64,000 nucleotides of DNA from Selaginella moellendorffii (taxonomy: Eukaryota > Streptophyta > Lycopodiopsida > Selaginellales > Selaginellaceae), in NCBI RefSeq assembly GCF_000143415.4, contig NW_003314262.1, forward strand, positions 4,899,131-4,963,130, given 5' to 3'. This document shows positions 47,107 to 58,655 of this stretch, in pieces. Below the pieces are notes generated by a model that searched no databases, was not told the origin of the DNA, and saw nothing but the letters and a program-made list of their open reading frames with translations. The translations under genes were made by a program, and so were the position numbers. How positions within the stretch are numbered: position 1 is the stretch's first letter; every line of letters starts with the position of its first letter.

Positions 47107-47285
47107 TTTTCGCAAAACCTCATGGGTCGGAATATGACTTATACTTCGAGACACACAGACAGGTCATCAGATGCATACTCTACAACCCAAGAAGTAATAG
47201 CAATGAAATCGCCGCACTATTTAAATAAAAGACTTTCAATTGCGCTTGGGCATGTGGGATAATTGAGCTTTGCCCTAGACCTAAT
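47107..47285 (+). repeat. LTR-like dispersed repeat, copy 2
   Basis: Matches 12595-12745 in the same orientation (gtcggaatatgactta, cttcgagacaca, cactatttaaat, gcatgtgggataattgagc). A TATA-like tatttaaata is inside. No adjoining retroelement genes. Confidence 0.6.
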
Positions 47286-47499
47286 TGAGTTTAGGGCAGA
47301 TAACTCCCCTCCAGTTTGAGGTACGCATTGAAGACAAATTTGTACTTGTCGCGATCACCACCTTCACACGTCCCACAAATGTTACCACTTCTTGGAGATT
47401 CTGGAGACAACAGCAGAGCTCCCAAACCCGAGAGCCGCTGCGCCTTTGCAAATGGCAGCACCCGGTGATGGAGGAGCGATCACTGTTCTTGTTACGGTC

Positions 47500-47595
47500 C
47501 TATAAACGTAAGAAAGGTGGCGTGGCCGCCAGCTATCGAGCGCCACCCAAAGCATGGAAGAAGACAGGATTTTTTCTTCAATCATTCCAGTAGAA
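47500..47595 (+). pseudogene. Fragment of the RING-like gene 3' end
   Basis: Resembles 45600-45760: gtaagaaaggtggcg, a reduced middle, then gcgccaccc.aagcatgg and aagaagacaggattttttc..caatcattc. It lacks the finger and the coiled coil. It lies just beyond the stop of the SET-domain gene on the opposite strand. Confidence 0.6.
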
Positions 47596-47634
47596 ACTTA
47601 TCTTTGGTTTTTTCCTTCTTGGAAGAACTTATCG

Positions 47635-49197
47635 CTAACCAGCTGATCCATCCTGGCTCGCCAATCTCCTCCCATCCTGGTTCGCCCATCTCCTCCGCTC
47701 CTCGGCCTCGTCAACCGGGTGGTACCACTCGGGCTTGGTCTTTGGATTGCTCAGCCGATAGTTTAGCAGCAGCTCCTCGTTGCAAACGTTCCTGGTTGTG
47801 ACGAGCACCAGACCTCGCAAATAAGTTGGATCCCTGTCCTTGGCGCTCAAAACCTCCGGCAATGGAACCTTGCTCCAGCTCTTGCCTCTCCGCTCCATGT
47901 TCTTCACGGTGTCGTCCTCGAAGCGGAGATTTGGAATGTAAGGCCGCATGTCCTCCTCGTGCTCCGGGAAATCGTAGGGGCAGATCATCACGTTCGGGAG
48001 CTGGCCTTTCGGGGGATGATTCACGAAGTGAGCCAGAGCCAACGGGTTCCTGCGCTCGATCACTTCGATCTTGAGCCTGCTCGGCGGTGGAGTGTCGTCC
48101 TCGTCCTTGACTTCGATCAGAGCTTTGAAGCGATCTCCAATCTTCTTCTCTTTGCCACCCTGTGATGCAGCTTCTCCCTCGCTCGCCTTGTCTACCATAG
48201 CTTCCTCTCCCTGTTCTTCTTTTCTATCTTCCAGATCCTCTTCCTTCTCTTCGGGTTCATCGTAGCCATCCCAGAATTCCCTGCTCGTCCCTCCTTTACC
48301 CCACGACTTTCCATCGATCACGTAGCCTTCGTACCTCGAGACGAGATAAGGATTGTCGAGCTTCGGATACCCGGGGATGTACCAGTACTTGGCCGGCGAG
48401 TATATGACTCCTGGATACAAAGCCACCACTGTTCCAGTCCTCGCTATCCCTTCCAGAAACAATCCTTGGCCAGCATTGTGTCCAGGAACTTCCGAGTCTT
48501 TGAGATGGAGTGAAAATCCCAGCTGGTTCTTCAGCGCTTCGTCGATATCGTATTTTCCCAGCGAGGCTGTTGCTGGAGGACCTGTGCTGCAAAACAAGCT
48601 CAAGAACATCACCCAAGAAGAAAAATAAAACAAAACAAAACAAAAAAATGGAGATCGAAAGAGAGAAAAAGAAAGAAAAATCACCTAAGAGTTTCTGGAC
48701 TTCGATGTCGGGCTTGCTTTTGGTCACTGCGAATGCGAGCCCGCTGGGCCTCTTAAATCCCTCCTCAAGCGATTTTTTTCTCTCGCAACCCGCTAGAAAG
48801 ATGGTGTCTAGAGCGCGACTGATATTTCTCACTTGGTCGTGGATGTTTTCTTGTACCTGGTGTTCTTGGTCAGGGAAAGGCACCGTCCTCCCCAGCTGCT
48901 CGATCCTGTCCAGATCCTCGTCGGTAGCACTCGAATCCAGCCGACGATAGCTGCGAAGATTTCCAGAAATGCCTCAGCGAGACTAGATTTTGCTGCGAGG
49001 CAAATACCTCGTCAGAAGAAACAGCCTCGAGATATCGATCTCCTTCTGGACTTTGCGATAATCGGGGACCACGATCTTGGATTTCGCGGTGAGGAATCCA
49101 TCCCAGAGCTGCATGGCAAGAAGAATCGAGTGATTCCAGAGCTACATTTCCGCAGAATCGCCACAAGTCTTACCACGCGAAGGCGCTGGATCGCCAT
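47635..49197 (-). CDS. SET-domain protein, SETD9-like
   Basis: A putative protein-lysine methyltransferase of the SETD9 group; substrate unknown. Four exons: MAIQRLRV (from the ATG at 49197), then LWDGFLTAKSKIVVPDYRKV, then RIEQLGRTVPFPDQEHQVQE to PDIEVQKLL, then the large exon from GPPATASLGKYDID (about 48592) to the stop at 47635. SET features: NAGQGLFLEGIARTGTVVAL (G-x-G strand), PGYPKLDNPYLVSRYEGYVI, LALAHFVNHPPKGQLPNV in place of the RFINH-SCxPN cofactor motif, and EELLLNYRLS as the catalytic Tyr motif. An acidic insert of about 70 residues (EPEEKEEDLEDRKEEQGEEA) interrupts the domain. The key residues are conserved, so activity is plausible. Confidence 0.85.
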
Positions 49198-49427
49198 TGC
49201 TGGGAAAAACCCCTAGGGCTTTAAAAGCATATGCCGGGAATAAGTTCTCGTGACGTGGCAAAATTCTGCCACGTCACTAAGTAAAGCCTTTTTACAAGTA
49301 TTTTGGAGAGAAGCTCAACGAGAAACGCAAACTTACGCGCGAGTAAGCTCCATTCTGGAAAAAAGGAAAAAAGTGAGATGAAACACACAAACTTTGATGG
49401 ATTTACCGCAGAAAGAACGAAGATCTC

Positions 49428-52210
49428 TCAGGTGAAGCACTTTGGAAACGTCCAGATGATGAAGCGAATGAAAGCATCGGTTTCCAGGAACTCGATGTGA
49501 GCGGTGCGGCCGATGAAGGCGTTGAAAGTCCTGGCCTGCGAGGAGATGTCGAAGTTGACATCGCAGCGTATCAAGTTTCGCTGCCGGAGTGGCGACGGCG
49601 TCTTGAGTTGCAGCAGGCAATTGTGGAGCATGACTGCAAATGCCGGGCCTCGTTTTGCGTCACGGAGAGCCGCCTGGCACATCTCTATCCTGGCCGAGTG
49701 ATATGGTACATAGCGATCCTGGAACAAAACCGAGGAAACTATTGAGAGTTTGAAAGTTTTCGCTTACCTGGGGTGAGGAGAGCAAGATGACATGTTGGAA
49801 CAGCTCGAAAGTCTTGGCCTGCGAATGCCAAATCGTCACCAAAACACGAAGAACAAACACGATGGTTTGTACCTGGCTTAGCTTGAAAAGAAAAGAGTCC
49901 TCGATATTCGTCTTGTCGGAGAAAGTTAGCTGGTGCATCAAAGCCGAGCCTTTCCATTTCTTCAGTATCCAGAGGCCCGAGTTGAAAAGCGGGTTTGAGC
50001 TGTAGAGATAGCCGAGATGTGGACCAGATATGGATAAGAAAGTGTACAAGTACTTGAGGTAAGGTTGCAATGAAGTCTCTGCGAACAAAATCATACCAAG
50101 ACAATTTAAAAGCTGTGGAAAAATACAACTATATACCCATCAATGCAGCTCGAATGATCAGATTCCCGATAGAGTGTCCCACAAAACTGATCTTAAAGTT
50201 TCTGTAGGCTCCATATTTCCTTGGTTTGCTCATTCTCGACTTTAGAAACTCGGCCGCTTCGTCTGCCAGCCGGCCTCCTAGCTCGGACAAGTCGCCGGAC
50301 GTTCGCTCCTCGTTGGCGAGAGACATAAGAACCTCGGCTTCAGGATCAGCTAAAAGCCAGTGATTGCGAACGAGTCTCAAATCCAAATGGTGGCCCTGAG
50401 TCGATCAATGAGTTAAAATTGTTGTAAGTGAATAAAAAACAGTAGAATACTTACTTGAAAACCATGAACAAATATTATCAGCCTTAACTCGTCGATGCCT
50501 CTGCCACTTGTTTCTTCGGCATCTCCAATCTGTTCATGCTCCACAAAGATAATGGGTTGTTGTGAAGGCCTTCCAAACAAATGCATATCTTCAAAGTCAC
50601 ATCCAATCTGCAAAGCTAAAAGATTAAAAAACATCCCACTTGAGCCATGCCATAACAAAATAGATTTCGTACCGGTGTTTGCATGAGACTTTTCCGATGT
50701 ATCTCAGCACGATTTACTGCCCATTTCTAAACAGAAAACAAAAAAAAGAATGATTAAATCACTAAGTCTTTGCAGCAACGTACATCTTCAGACTCCCTCG
50801 TGCCAGTAAGCTCTGAATGCCTCACCCACATGAGACAGTGAGCGTATCTTTCTTGATTCCAAGAATTGCGGAGCGAGGTGCAAAAGAAATCCTTGTTTTC
50901 CCTGTAGCTAAAGTATCAACAAGGAAAGTGTACAAGTGTATGTACCTATGAAGTTTCATGAAAAGATTCCATAGGCCAGAGAGCTGATCCTCAAGCTCTT
51001 GGCTTGCTCCTTTATTCCCCTGTAAAGTTTCCAAAGTCGTCTCAGGCACAAAAACTAGAATAAAATAATGAAGCGTCATACCGTGATCTCCTCTTGAAGC
51101 TGCTCTATGCTTCCAAACGCGTTGAGCAGCGACACAAGAGCATTCCTAGATGAAAGCAGTACTTTATGCACTTCCACGCTCTATGACCTGGAGATGTTAG
51201 AGAATCAGTCGTTGTTTAGCACCCTCTACGAACCTTTAACGAGTTTCTGGTAGCAAGGTTGTAACCGGCTGCATTATATGGAGAAAGAGTAGAGATTTGC
51301 GAAGCTTACCCTTCAGTTGCAGCATGAAGAGGTTCGATCTCGTGGTGCGAAGTGCTGAGTATCACCGTGTGTACGAAGACATCGACCAGAGCCATATGGC
51401 TTGCATCAAAGTGCAAAGGACAGTAAGCGTGTGCACCGTGAACAGCTCGCGGCGAAAGCCGGTAACAGTGGCTTGCAACGGTGGGTAACTCCATATGCAT
51501 CGAGTTGAAAAACCTTCCAAAGACAAGAGAAAAAGGAAAACACGTAACTAAGAGCGTGAGATGGATGCAAACTCGTACAAAAAGCCGTCCAAAGGAGCAA
51601 AAAGGAGGTGGAACTTGATGAGAGCTGATGAGTTGAGAATCTCCTGCAAAGTGATCCAACGAACGGTGTATCAGCAAAAGCAAAAGTGAAAGAGAAAAGA
51701 GAGGAAAAAGGAAAGAGGAAAAAGGAGACCTCCACAGATTTAAAAGCAAGGCTGAACGAGACCATCATAGCCAGAAACACGTCTTGGCGAGCATACTTGA
51801 TCTTGAAAGGGCGTGTGCAGAAGCTGTGATCGGTGTCATTTATATGCCAAACAGTCGAGAGTCCATCGCTCGCACCTAAGTAACAAGACAAGAACGCGCG
51901 TTCAAAGAGATACAAAAAAACCAAGAAAGAAAAACAAAACTTCGAGGGAAAATCTCAAGAAAAAATTGGAAGGAAGATGACCTTCGTATTGCACGACTCG
52001 AGTGGGAATTCCAGCTTCTCGATCGTTTCCCTCCCAAGCGCAAGTGACCTTCAATGCATACCATCTGGATGGATGGGGCGGCAGCGGGATTTCTAGCTCA
52101 AATCTCGAAGAATTCTGGAAGAGAGGAACGCATTTTTCTTACCCTTGCTGCCAGAGATCCAGGTTGTGGAAGCGCTCGATGTACAAGGAAACCTCAAGCG
52201 CAATGTCCAT
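49428..52210 (-). CDS. FAM135-like protein with DUF676 alpha/beta-hydrolase domain
   Basis: A putative serine esterase/lipase. The ATG at 52210 begins an N-terminal FAM135-type domain (IALEVSLYIERFHNLDLWQQ, then VVQYEGASDGLSTVWHINDT, KIKYARQDVFLAMMVSFSLA). A helical middle follows (about 51700-50700). The hydrolase has LRLIIFVHGFQ, then HHLDLRLVRNHWLLADPEAE, the nucleophile elbow ISFVGHSIGNLIIRAAL, LYTFLSISGPHLGYLYSSN, and DRYVPYHSARIEMCQAA before the last His-bearing exon. The C-terminus ends FPKCFT. About a dozen or more small exons. The GxSxG Ser is present. It is the plant form of FAM135, whose biochemical function is not established. The 3' end is about 230 bp from the start of the SETD9-like gene. 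Confidence 0.85.
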
Positions 52211-52583
52211 TTCGTCCACTAGCACCAACAAGCCCTACATTTGGGTTTACTTTACACTTCCTTTGTATGTGTGCTTTCTTTGAGTTTAATAAATTGTTAC
52301 CTAAATTTATAGCATAAAAAAATTAAAGTGTTTAGCTTAAATACCTTTAACGTTTTGTTTGTGTGTTTTAAATTTACTTCAGATAATCTGCGGTAAAAAG
52401 CTTATCACTCAACAAACACGTTTCATCTCACAATAGGACAAAACATATATATATTCATTATGCCAAAGACAGATTTAGTGTAGCTCCTTGCCCTTTAATT
52501 TCTGTAATTTTATTCTTTCACTCCTCCTCAAGGTACGATTGCAGCTCCTATTGCAGCTACTGTGCTTGGAACATAAGATGCTA
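52211..52583. other. No gene seen
   Basis: FAM135-like promoter side, AT-rich. Nothing else recognised. Confidence 0.4.
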
Positions 52584-54180
52584 TTAGCCATAGCAAGAGC
52601 AGAACATGTAATGACATTCAAGAGTATGCCCAGCAGGTTTCTGGAACTTGGTTTCGAGAGGGGATAAAAGCAGATTTAGTTGCCCATAGTTGACAAACAC
52701 ATCCGCATGATTGTCATAGCGGATCACCACCCCGTCACTCACACAATTTCCAAAGCAACCAATCCACACAAAGTAGGTGTAGTAAGGCTTCTCTCCCTTG
52801 AATAAAAAAGGCTCCTTTTCCTTGACTCTGAGCAGGAACTTCTGCTTGTTATCATACATTTGCTCCGGGTTAAGGTCGTCCATGATACCGGCTTGTAGCA
52901 CAAATGCTTTGCGATACATGGCAACACTGATCACCGGCCACACAGCAGTGGCTGGGTCGGAATCCAAGTAGACCTCCATGAAGTCGTCCACCATTTATCG
53001 CGTGCGCTCCTCCACAATCTTTCTGCCACAATCTTTTCTCCCACAGGAACCAGCCCCGCAGCCTCAGCACCGTTGCGACTGCCAAAGTGCAATTCCATCA
53101 CCATAGTACTCTTGTGCGAGAAGAGGGGCTAGCCATGGAAGAGGACCTCTTCCATGCCGAGTGTGGCACCCTGGATTGCTCGCACAGGCAAGCGCATCTC
53201 CCGTCCTTGTTCTTGTACAGAAAATCCCCATTCCCGGCATTGTTGAACTCGTTCAACTGACCGCTTTTAAGCTCAGAGCCGCCAAAGCCTCCAATGCCCA
53301 TGCACTGGCCGGGCCTTTCTCGAGCTTGCCAAGGGCATCGTCAACCCCATCGGCATAATAGGTAAGTACAAGAGGGCGGTAGTAGAACTTCAGGAGCAGC
53401 GGCGAGAACCCGGTGAGGTGCCGCACACTGTCGTCCACCGGCGGCTTACCGGCGTGCCGCGCAAACCAGTTGAGCTCCTCGCCATCGAAGGTTTCTGGCA
53501 TGTCAAAGAAGGCATTTGCAACACCACAGTCGGGAGAGGCACCAGCGCGAGCACAGAAACCAAGGACCCCTCCCTCTGTTATGTCTTTCAGGAGATCCAT
53601 AGCGGCCCTCTTATCCTCCGCTGTTCTGTCGGGGATAGCGAGCATGAAGCAGAGCTTCTCTGGGCGGTTCTTGATCCACTGTACTAGACGATCGCGGGAC
53701 TTGAGGGCCATGATCTCGTTCACGACGGCCGCTTCACCACCAAAAGCCACGCCCAGGTTGGACTGGAGGACAACCAAGGGCATGCATCTGAAGAAGGGTC
53801 CGCAGAGATACACCGCCTGGGAGGGGAGTTGTGCCTTAGAACTGAGCAGGAGGACGCTATCGACTTACCTTGCATCGGTTTTGCGTCGTGAGAAAGGCAG
53901 CGAGTGTGGCGAGTAGGAAAGTTTTGCCACAGCCGGGTAGCCCCCTGATGCATCCACGGCCGCCGGGCGCTAGGCTTGTGACAAAGGCGGCAGCGTCACG
54001 GAAGCAGGCCCGGCCCATGAAGTCGCTCCAGATGGTCTCCTCTAGGAAGTCCGAGGGCAGGCGCACAGGAGTGAGAGAGCGCTCGCTGCACAGCTGCTGC
54101 TCGGCCACCCCGCACAGGCTCTTCTGCATCTCCTGCCAGCTTTCGATGATCCTCCAAGCCATCTAAATCCTTGAAAACAT
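52584..54180 (-). pseudogene. Broken P-loop NTPase of a divergent, repeated family
   Basis: Exon 1 (from an ATG at about 54162, MAWRIIESWQEMQKSLCGVA) has FMGRACFRDAAAFVTSLAPG and Walker A GCIRGLPGCGKTFLLATLAA. After a probable intron the frame at 53813-53253 has MALKSRDRLVQWIKNRPEKL, LCFMLAIPDRTAEDKRAAMD and VRHLTGFSPLLLKFYYRPLV. Thereafter the frame changes twice (FQQCRE-type sequence at 53230-53010, then MVDDFMEVYLDSD at 52994-52584) with in-frame stops (for example TAA at 52995). The fold resembles the NTPase module of Crinkler/RHS-type eukaryotic proteins (F-x-GR-x-F before the P-loop, LTGFxPLLL later); that link is inference. Function unknown. Confidence 0.6.
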
Positions 54181-56702
54181 TGCTAGGTTTTTTGCCTCCA
54201 AGCGCCAACAACGTGTGCGACGCAATATATTGGAGAGCCCACGAAGATCTCGATAGAATTCCCCCGTTCTTGATGGAGCAACACTGTGAAAACTCTTTCC
54301 AGACATTGGATTTTTAATAAAAGCGCGTTAAACTCTTTCTTAGAGGCATAAAAAAGCTCAGGTATATTCATCAAAGCTTATCTTTTAGTGAGAAAGGTTA
54401 ACTAGGATTTCATCTTGCAGGATAACCAGAGCTACTTCAAAGAGCTCATATTCTTGAAAAAACCTGGCTATAGAAATGAAATATAAAGTATTATAAACCC
54501 CAATATAGATCAAACATTGAAACATCGATGACCTAATCAGAAAATGTATTTTATCCTATTGACTTGGTGTAGTATGGATTTCACAACTATTAAGGCTGCA
54601 CTGTGTTCTTTCTATAGCTATTTTCTTCTATTTTCATGTGTTTATTATTTGTGTGCAAGCTTCATTTGTAAGTTTTATATTTCTTTTTGGCTTGCTTCAG
54701 ATAGTGAATATAACTAGAATATGCTTGAATATTCTAGGATATTCAAATATCTAATGGTTGTTATTTATTTAGATTAACCTTGTATTTATAATTTATAAAC
54801 ATGTTTCTAATGTATAAACTTTCCAAAACTCTTCCTAGTATAGTTTAGTTTATTTTACCATCTAATGGTTGATATTCAATAAAATTAATCTTGTGTTTAT
54901 AAATTATAAGCATGTTTGTAATTTTTTATTAATTAATTTATTCAATAAGAATAACATTACTATTAAGCAAACCAAGTGTTGCTGCATGCAACATGCAGCA
55001 ATTTTTTTATAAAAACAATTCTATCCCATTAAATCATCTTTAATTACTATTTTACATATTTTGATTCCTTGCTAGTATTTAAATATGCATGCTAGAAAAA
55101 TATATTTACAATATAAATAGATAAGTATATATACTATCTAATGGCATAAGATCTAGAGAGAGACACACACACACACACATGTATTTTCTTGCCTAAGTAA
55201 TCACTAATTATAGTATTATAGCAACTTGGGGCTAAATCATTCTTATATATAACAAAAGGTCTAAACCCCAATTAATGTATCTATTCCTATATCTCAAACA
55301 TTCACACTGGTAGAGGTAAAAGGTATTATAATTTATTTTTAGAAGGCAAAGCTTTTTAATAGTGTTTTACTCTAGTGTTCAGGATTATTTTTATTCTTTT
55401 ATTCTTTTTTAAATCTAAATCTGTATTAACTTTTTGCAAGATCTAGAATTCTAGCTATCATTATATTTAGTTTTGATTTTCATTTTAAATCTTCATTACA
55501 TTCCTTTCTTCCACCATACCATGCTGTCATTGATCAAAGAGTATATCATTTGAAGTTGCTAATGTTATTCTATTGGATCAAGCTTTGGTGTTGTGGGGTA
55601 TGATTATGTTGGTATTACACCCATCCTTCATGTATTACTATTTCTAACTTTTGTGAAACATGATTACACAATTGTTTTTGTTCTCAGTGTGTTGCCATCT
55701 ATTGTTGATATAAAGCATGACCATCACATTAATTGGAAAATTATGGATGATGCAATCTAGTTTTTGGAAAATGTTCAAAGATCAAATTTATAGGAAGATG
55801 ATATATATGAGCTCGAGTGGATTTTAGATTGTGATGATGAGCTTGATTTATATAAAAATAATTTTTTTGATTAAATAGAAATTTCATGGAATATATATCA
55901 ATCCTTCAATTTTCCATTTGATCCTTTCTTTTTACCTTTTAATTTTTCCCAAATTTTTTATATCTAAACCACTTTCTTGTATTCCTAGCATTTTTTCCTT
56001 ATTTGTAGTGTTTTTTTCCTTTGGCATATTGATTATTTATAACTTTTATAATTGTTATTCTTAACTTAGTATTCCTCTTCATACTAATCTTGATATTAAG
56101 TATGTGCATGAAATTGAAAATTTTACTTTTGTTTCGTTAACAATGTCTTTGATCAGTTCTAGTGTTAAATATCCACCTATTTCAAAAATTGAGTTACTTT
56201 GGCTAGAGTTTTGGGTTGAATATATATCCCTATTTATAAGTGTTATAAAGAATCTTTATTTTACTATTGTTATTAAAGAATTTATGTGTTCCTTTGAGAT
56301 TATGGACATTTATATTAATTTTCTCATCTCGAAGTGTTGAGTTATGTGTTGAATAGGTTGAGCACTGTGAATCTTTTGATTATATTATAATGGCTGAAGT
56401 ATTTTATAATAAATCCTAAACTTTGAGCATATATCTTTTTTTATTTTCCTATTTCCACATTGATAATTATTACAATTTAAAACATTTGAAAATATAAAAA
56501 CACTTAAATCAATTGTTAAATCCCGAAAATTCCTTTACTAATCTTTTTTTATCCATTTTTTTTCTTCCACTCCTCAATTTTTCTTGTTTTCTCCTCTTTG
56601 CCCTAATGCTTCAAAGCTTGCATCCATGTAAAAATTAATAACACTGAAGCAACTCTATTTTAAATTGGTTTGTACTTTCAATAAAAAGTCAACCAAGACA
56701 TT
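54181..56702. other. AT-rich, gene-poor stretch
   Basis: No coding frame with protein-like features. A (CA)n tract is at 55165-55180. The AT-rich composition resembles the flanking retroelement remnants, but no motif is recognised. Confidence 0.5.
55160..55181. repeat. (CA)n microsatellite
   Basis: gagagagacacacacacacacaca, about nine CA units. Confidence 0.85.
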
Positions 56703-58062
56703 TTGAGTCCGGTAAAAGTTCGTGGTGGTAATTCACGACTGCATCGCACAAATGATGCCCCATGGAGCAGCTTGCAAATCGACGTTCTGGCAAACATGCT
56801 GGCTGCTTCTATACGTGGTGGCGTGCAGCTTCATCCACTTATCACACCACATGCACAAATTAGCCTTGCCACTGCTTTGCCAACAGCTGCGGCCAAACTC
56901 CAGGTGGGACATGGTCTTCAGTTCCAGCGCTCCCTTTCCTCAGGTAACTTGACGCTTTAAGTTTGATCTTCTTCTTGACTGACTCAGTTTTTTGCAGGTA
57001 GCATTCGTTTCCTCAGGAAAGCTCGCAAATGGACTTTATCAAACGGAATCCCAGGAAGAAGGATTGGTGGAGAGGGAGCAGCTCATCCGATCCTTATATC
57101 TACACGCCGTTTTCAGAGAGCCGAAAAAGATTCAGCTCATCTGGATAGTTGAAGTTCTTGTTGAAGTTGCAAATCCTTTGTGCCTTCGAAATCCACGTTG
57201 AGAGTATATGCATCAGCCGGGGGAATTCGAGGCATTTCCACAGTCCTTTGTCTTACCTCCGAATGGATCGAAAGTTTTGTCACTCGCTGGAAGGCCACGT
57301 TCGACCGGGTCACTGACAGTACGGGAATACTTTGTGAACTACAACGGCGTTGTTACCGAGCACTGTTTTGGGGGCACAAATGCTGAGAGAGGCTTGTTCC
57401 TGGCAGATCCATTCCGAAGCTCGGGCAGAAGTGGGTTAAAGCTCCGAAACAAGCCTCTCCCGGACATCAAAGTTATCCCTCCACTGCCGTCTCTAGTAGT
57501 GGACGTTGAGAGGGCGTGGTAGTTTTATACGAGGGGGAGGTTCGAAACATGACGATCGAGCTTTGCAACATTGGTTCCGTGCCAGTTATAGAGGCGAACA
57601 TATCAATGGTGGCAAGGCGCCGCGAGCGCAGAGGAAGAGAAAGTCACTTCACTAAATCTTGGACAGGAAGCTTTTCTGCATGTCCATTATGCAGGTACGT
57701 AGCCAGTTTATCTTGTGGAACTAACCAAAGGACCTTTTCACGGGTTCTCCAACGCGGACGACGAACTCTCTCTCGGTAGGCGGCTGAGTAGTCGTTTGAG
57801 GATTCAAGTTCTTCAAGGCCTTCGTCTTGTGAATTCACGGCTGCTGTCGATGGAGATTCCTCTCCAACTAAGCAGTACTCTCCGCAAGGCCGAAGCAAAC
57901 GCCACAGTGAGAATTGATCCTTACAGGGGAAACTGGAACCTCCAAGTTCTCGAGCTAGAGCTGTGGAATGGAAAGGATGCTTTCTCCACCACGAAAGCTG
58001 TACTCGAGCTTGACTTTATGGCAACAAGCTCCGGTCCCTCGTCCGGAAGTGGCAATCACTGA
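56703..58062 (+). pseudogene. C-terminal fragment of TRS120/TRAPPC9 (TRAPPII subunit)
   Basis: In shifting frames this reads as the second half of plant TRS120, a Golgi/TGN tethering-complex subunit. Recognisable pieces: PLITPHAQISLATALP (56835), SFPQESSQMDFIKRNPRKKD then SDPYIYTPFSESRKR (57010-57120), VEVLVEVANPLCLRNP, FEAFPQSFVLPPNGSKVLSL, NYNGVVTEHCFGG, LFLADPFRSSGRSGLKLRN, IPPLPSLVVDVERAW, VVLYEGEVRNMTIELCNIGS and the C-terminal LRKAEANATVRIDPYRGNWN. A stop follows SSG at about 57149, two more stops lie near 57202 and 57522, and frameshifts occur near 57180 and 57690. An intron (about 56945-56998) is kept, so it is a DNA-level copy, not a retrocopy. The 5' half of the gene is missing. Confidence 0.82.
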
Positions 58063-58655
58063 TTGAAGTTTGATGTGAAGACGACAGAGTAAGGCTTTCT
58101 TATATGGTTTTCCTTAATTTCTAAACATTGTACCATTGATTAATGAGGTCATTCATGTATTGCTTGCAAGCATAACTTGGCTTGAAAAATGTTGTCCTTG
58201 TCATAAGGATCCCTTGCGGTTCTGTTATTCCAAGAGAGATTTGAAAAAGGTCAGTTATAAAGGATTCTCGCCCTGAATACATATTAATCTCATTCCAGGC
58301 TCTGCATTCTTGCAACAGGAAAAACAAAAATGAAGAACTTACATGTATGCAAACTTGACCATATCTTCCTCCGTCCTTGCTAGCTGAAAACCAATGAATC
58401 TAAAAAGTTTTGTACTAGGAGGTTTAACTATACTGGACCAAATTAACTTTTAAAAGCCCAAAGGTTTCGTCCCTTTTCAAGTCGTCCTTTATCTTATTCT
58501 AAGGTAGATTTTTATTCTTGTTGTCTTTTTGAGTGCTGTGCTCGTTTTCCCTGTTTCTCTTCTTTAGCTTGCAAGTAAGAAAGAAAACAGAGGCATAATT
58601 ACGTTATTATTTGTATTTATAATATGATCATGTTTTTTTAGTAACAATTTATTTA
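58063..58655. other. No gene seen
   Basis: AT-rich flank between the TRS120 fragment and the NTPase gene. Nothing recognised. Confidence 0.4.
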
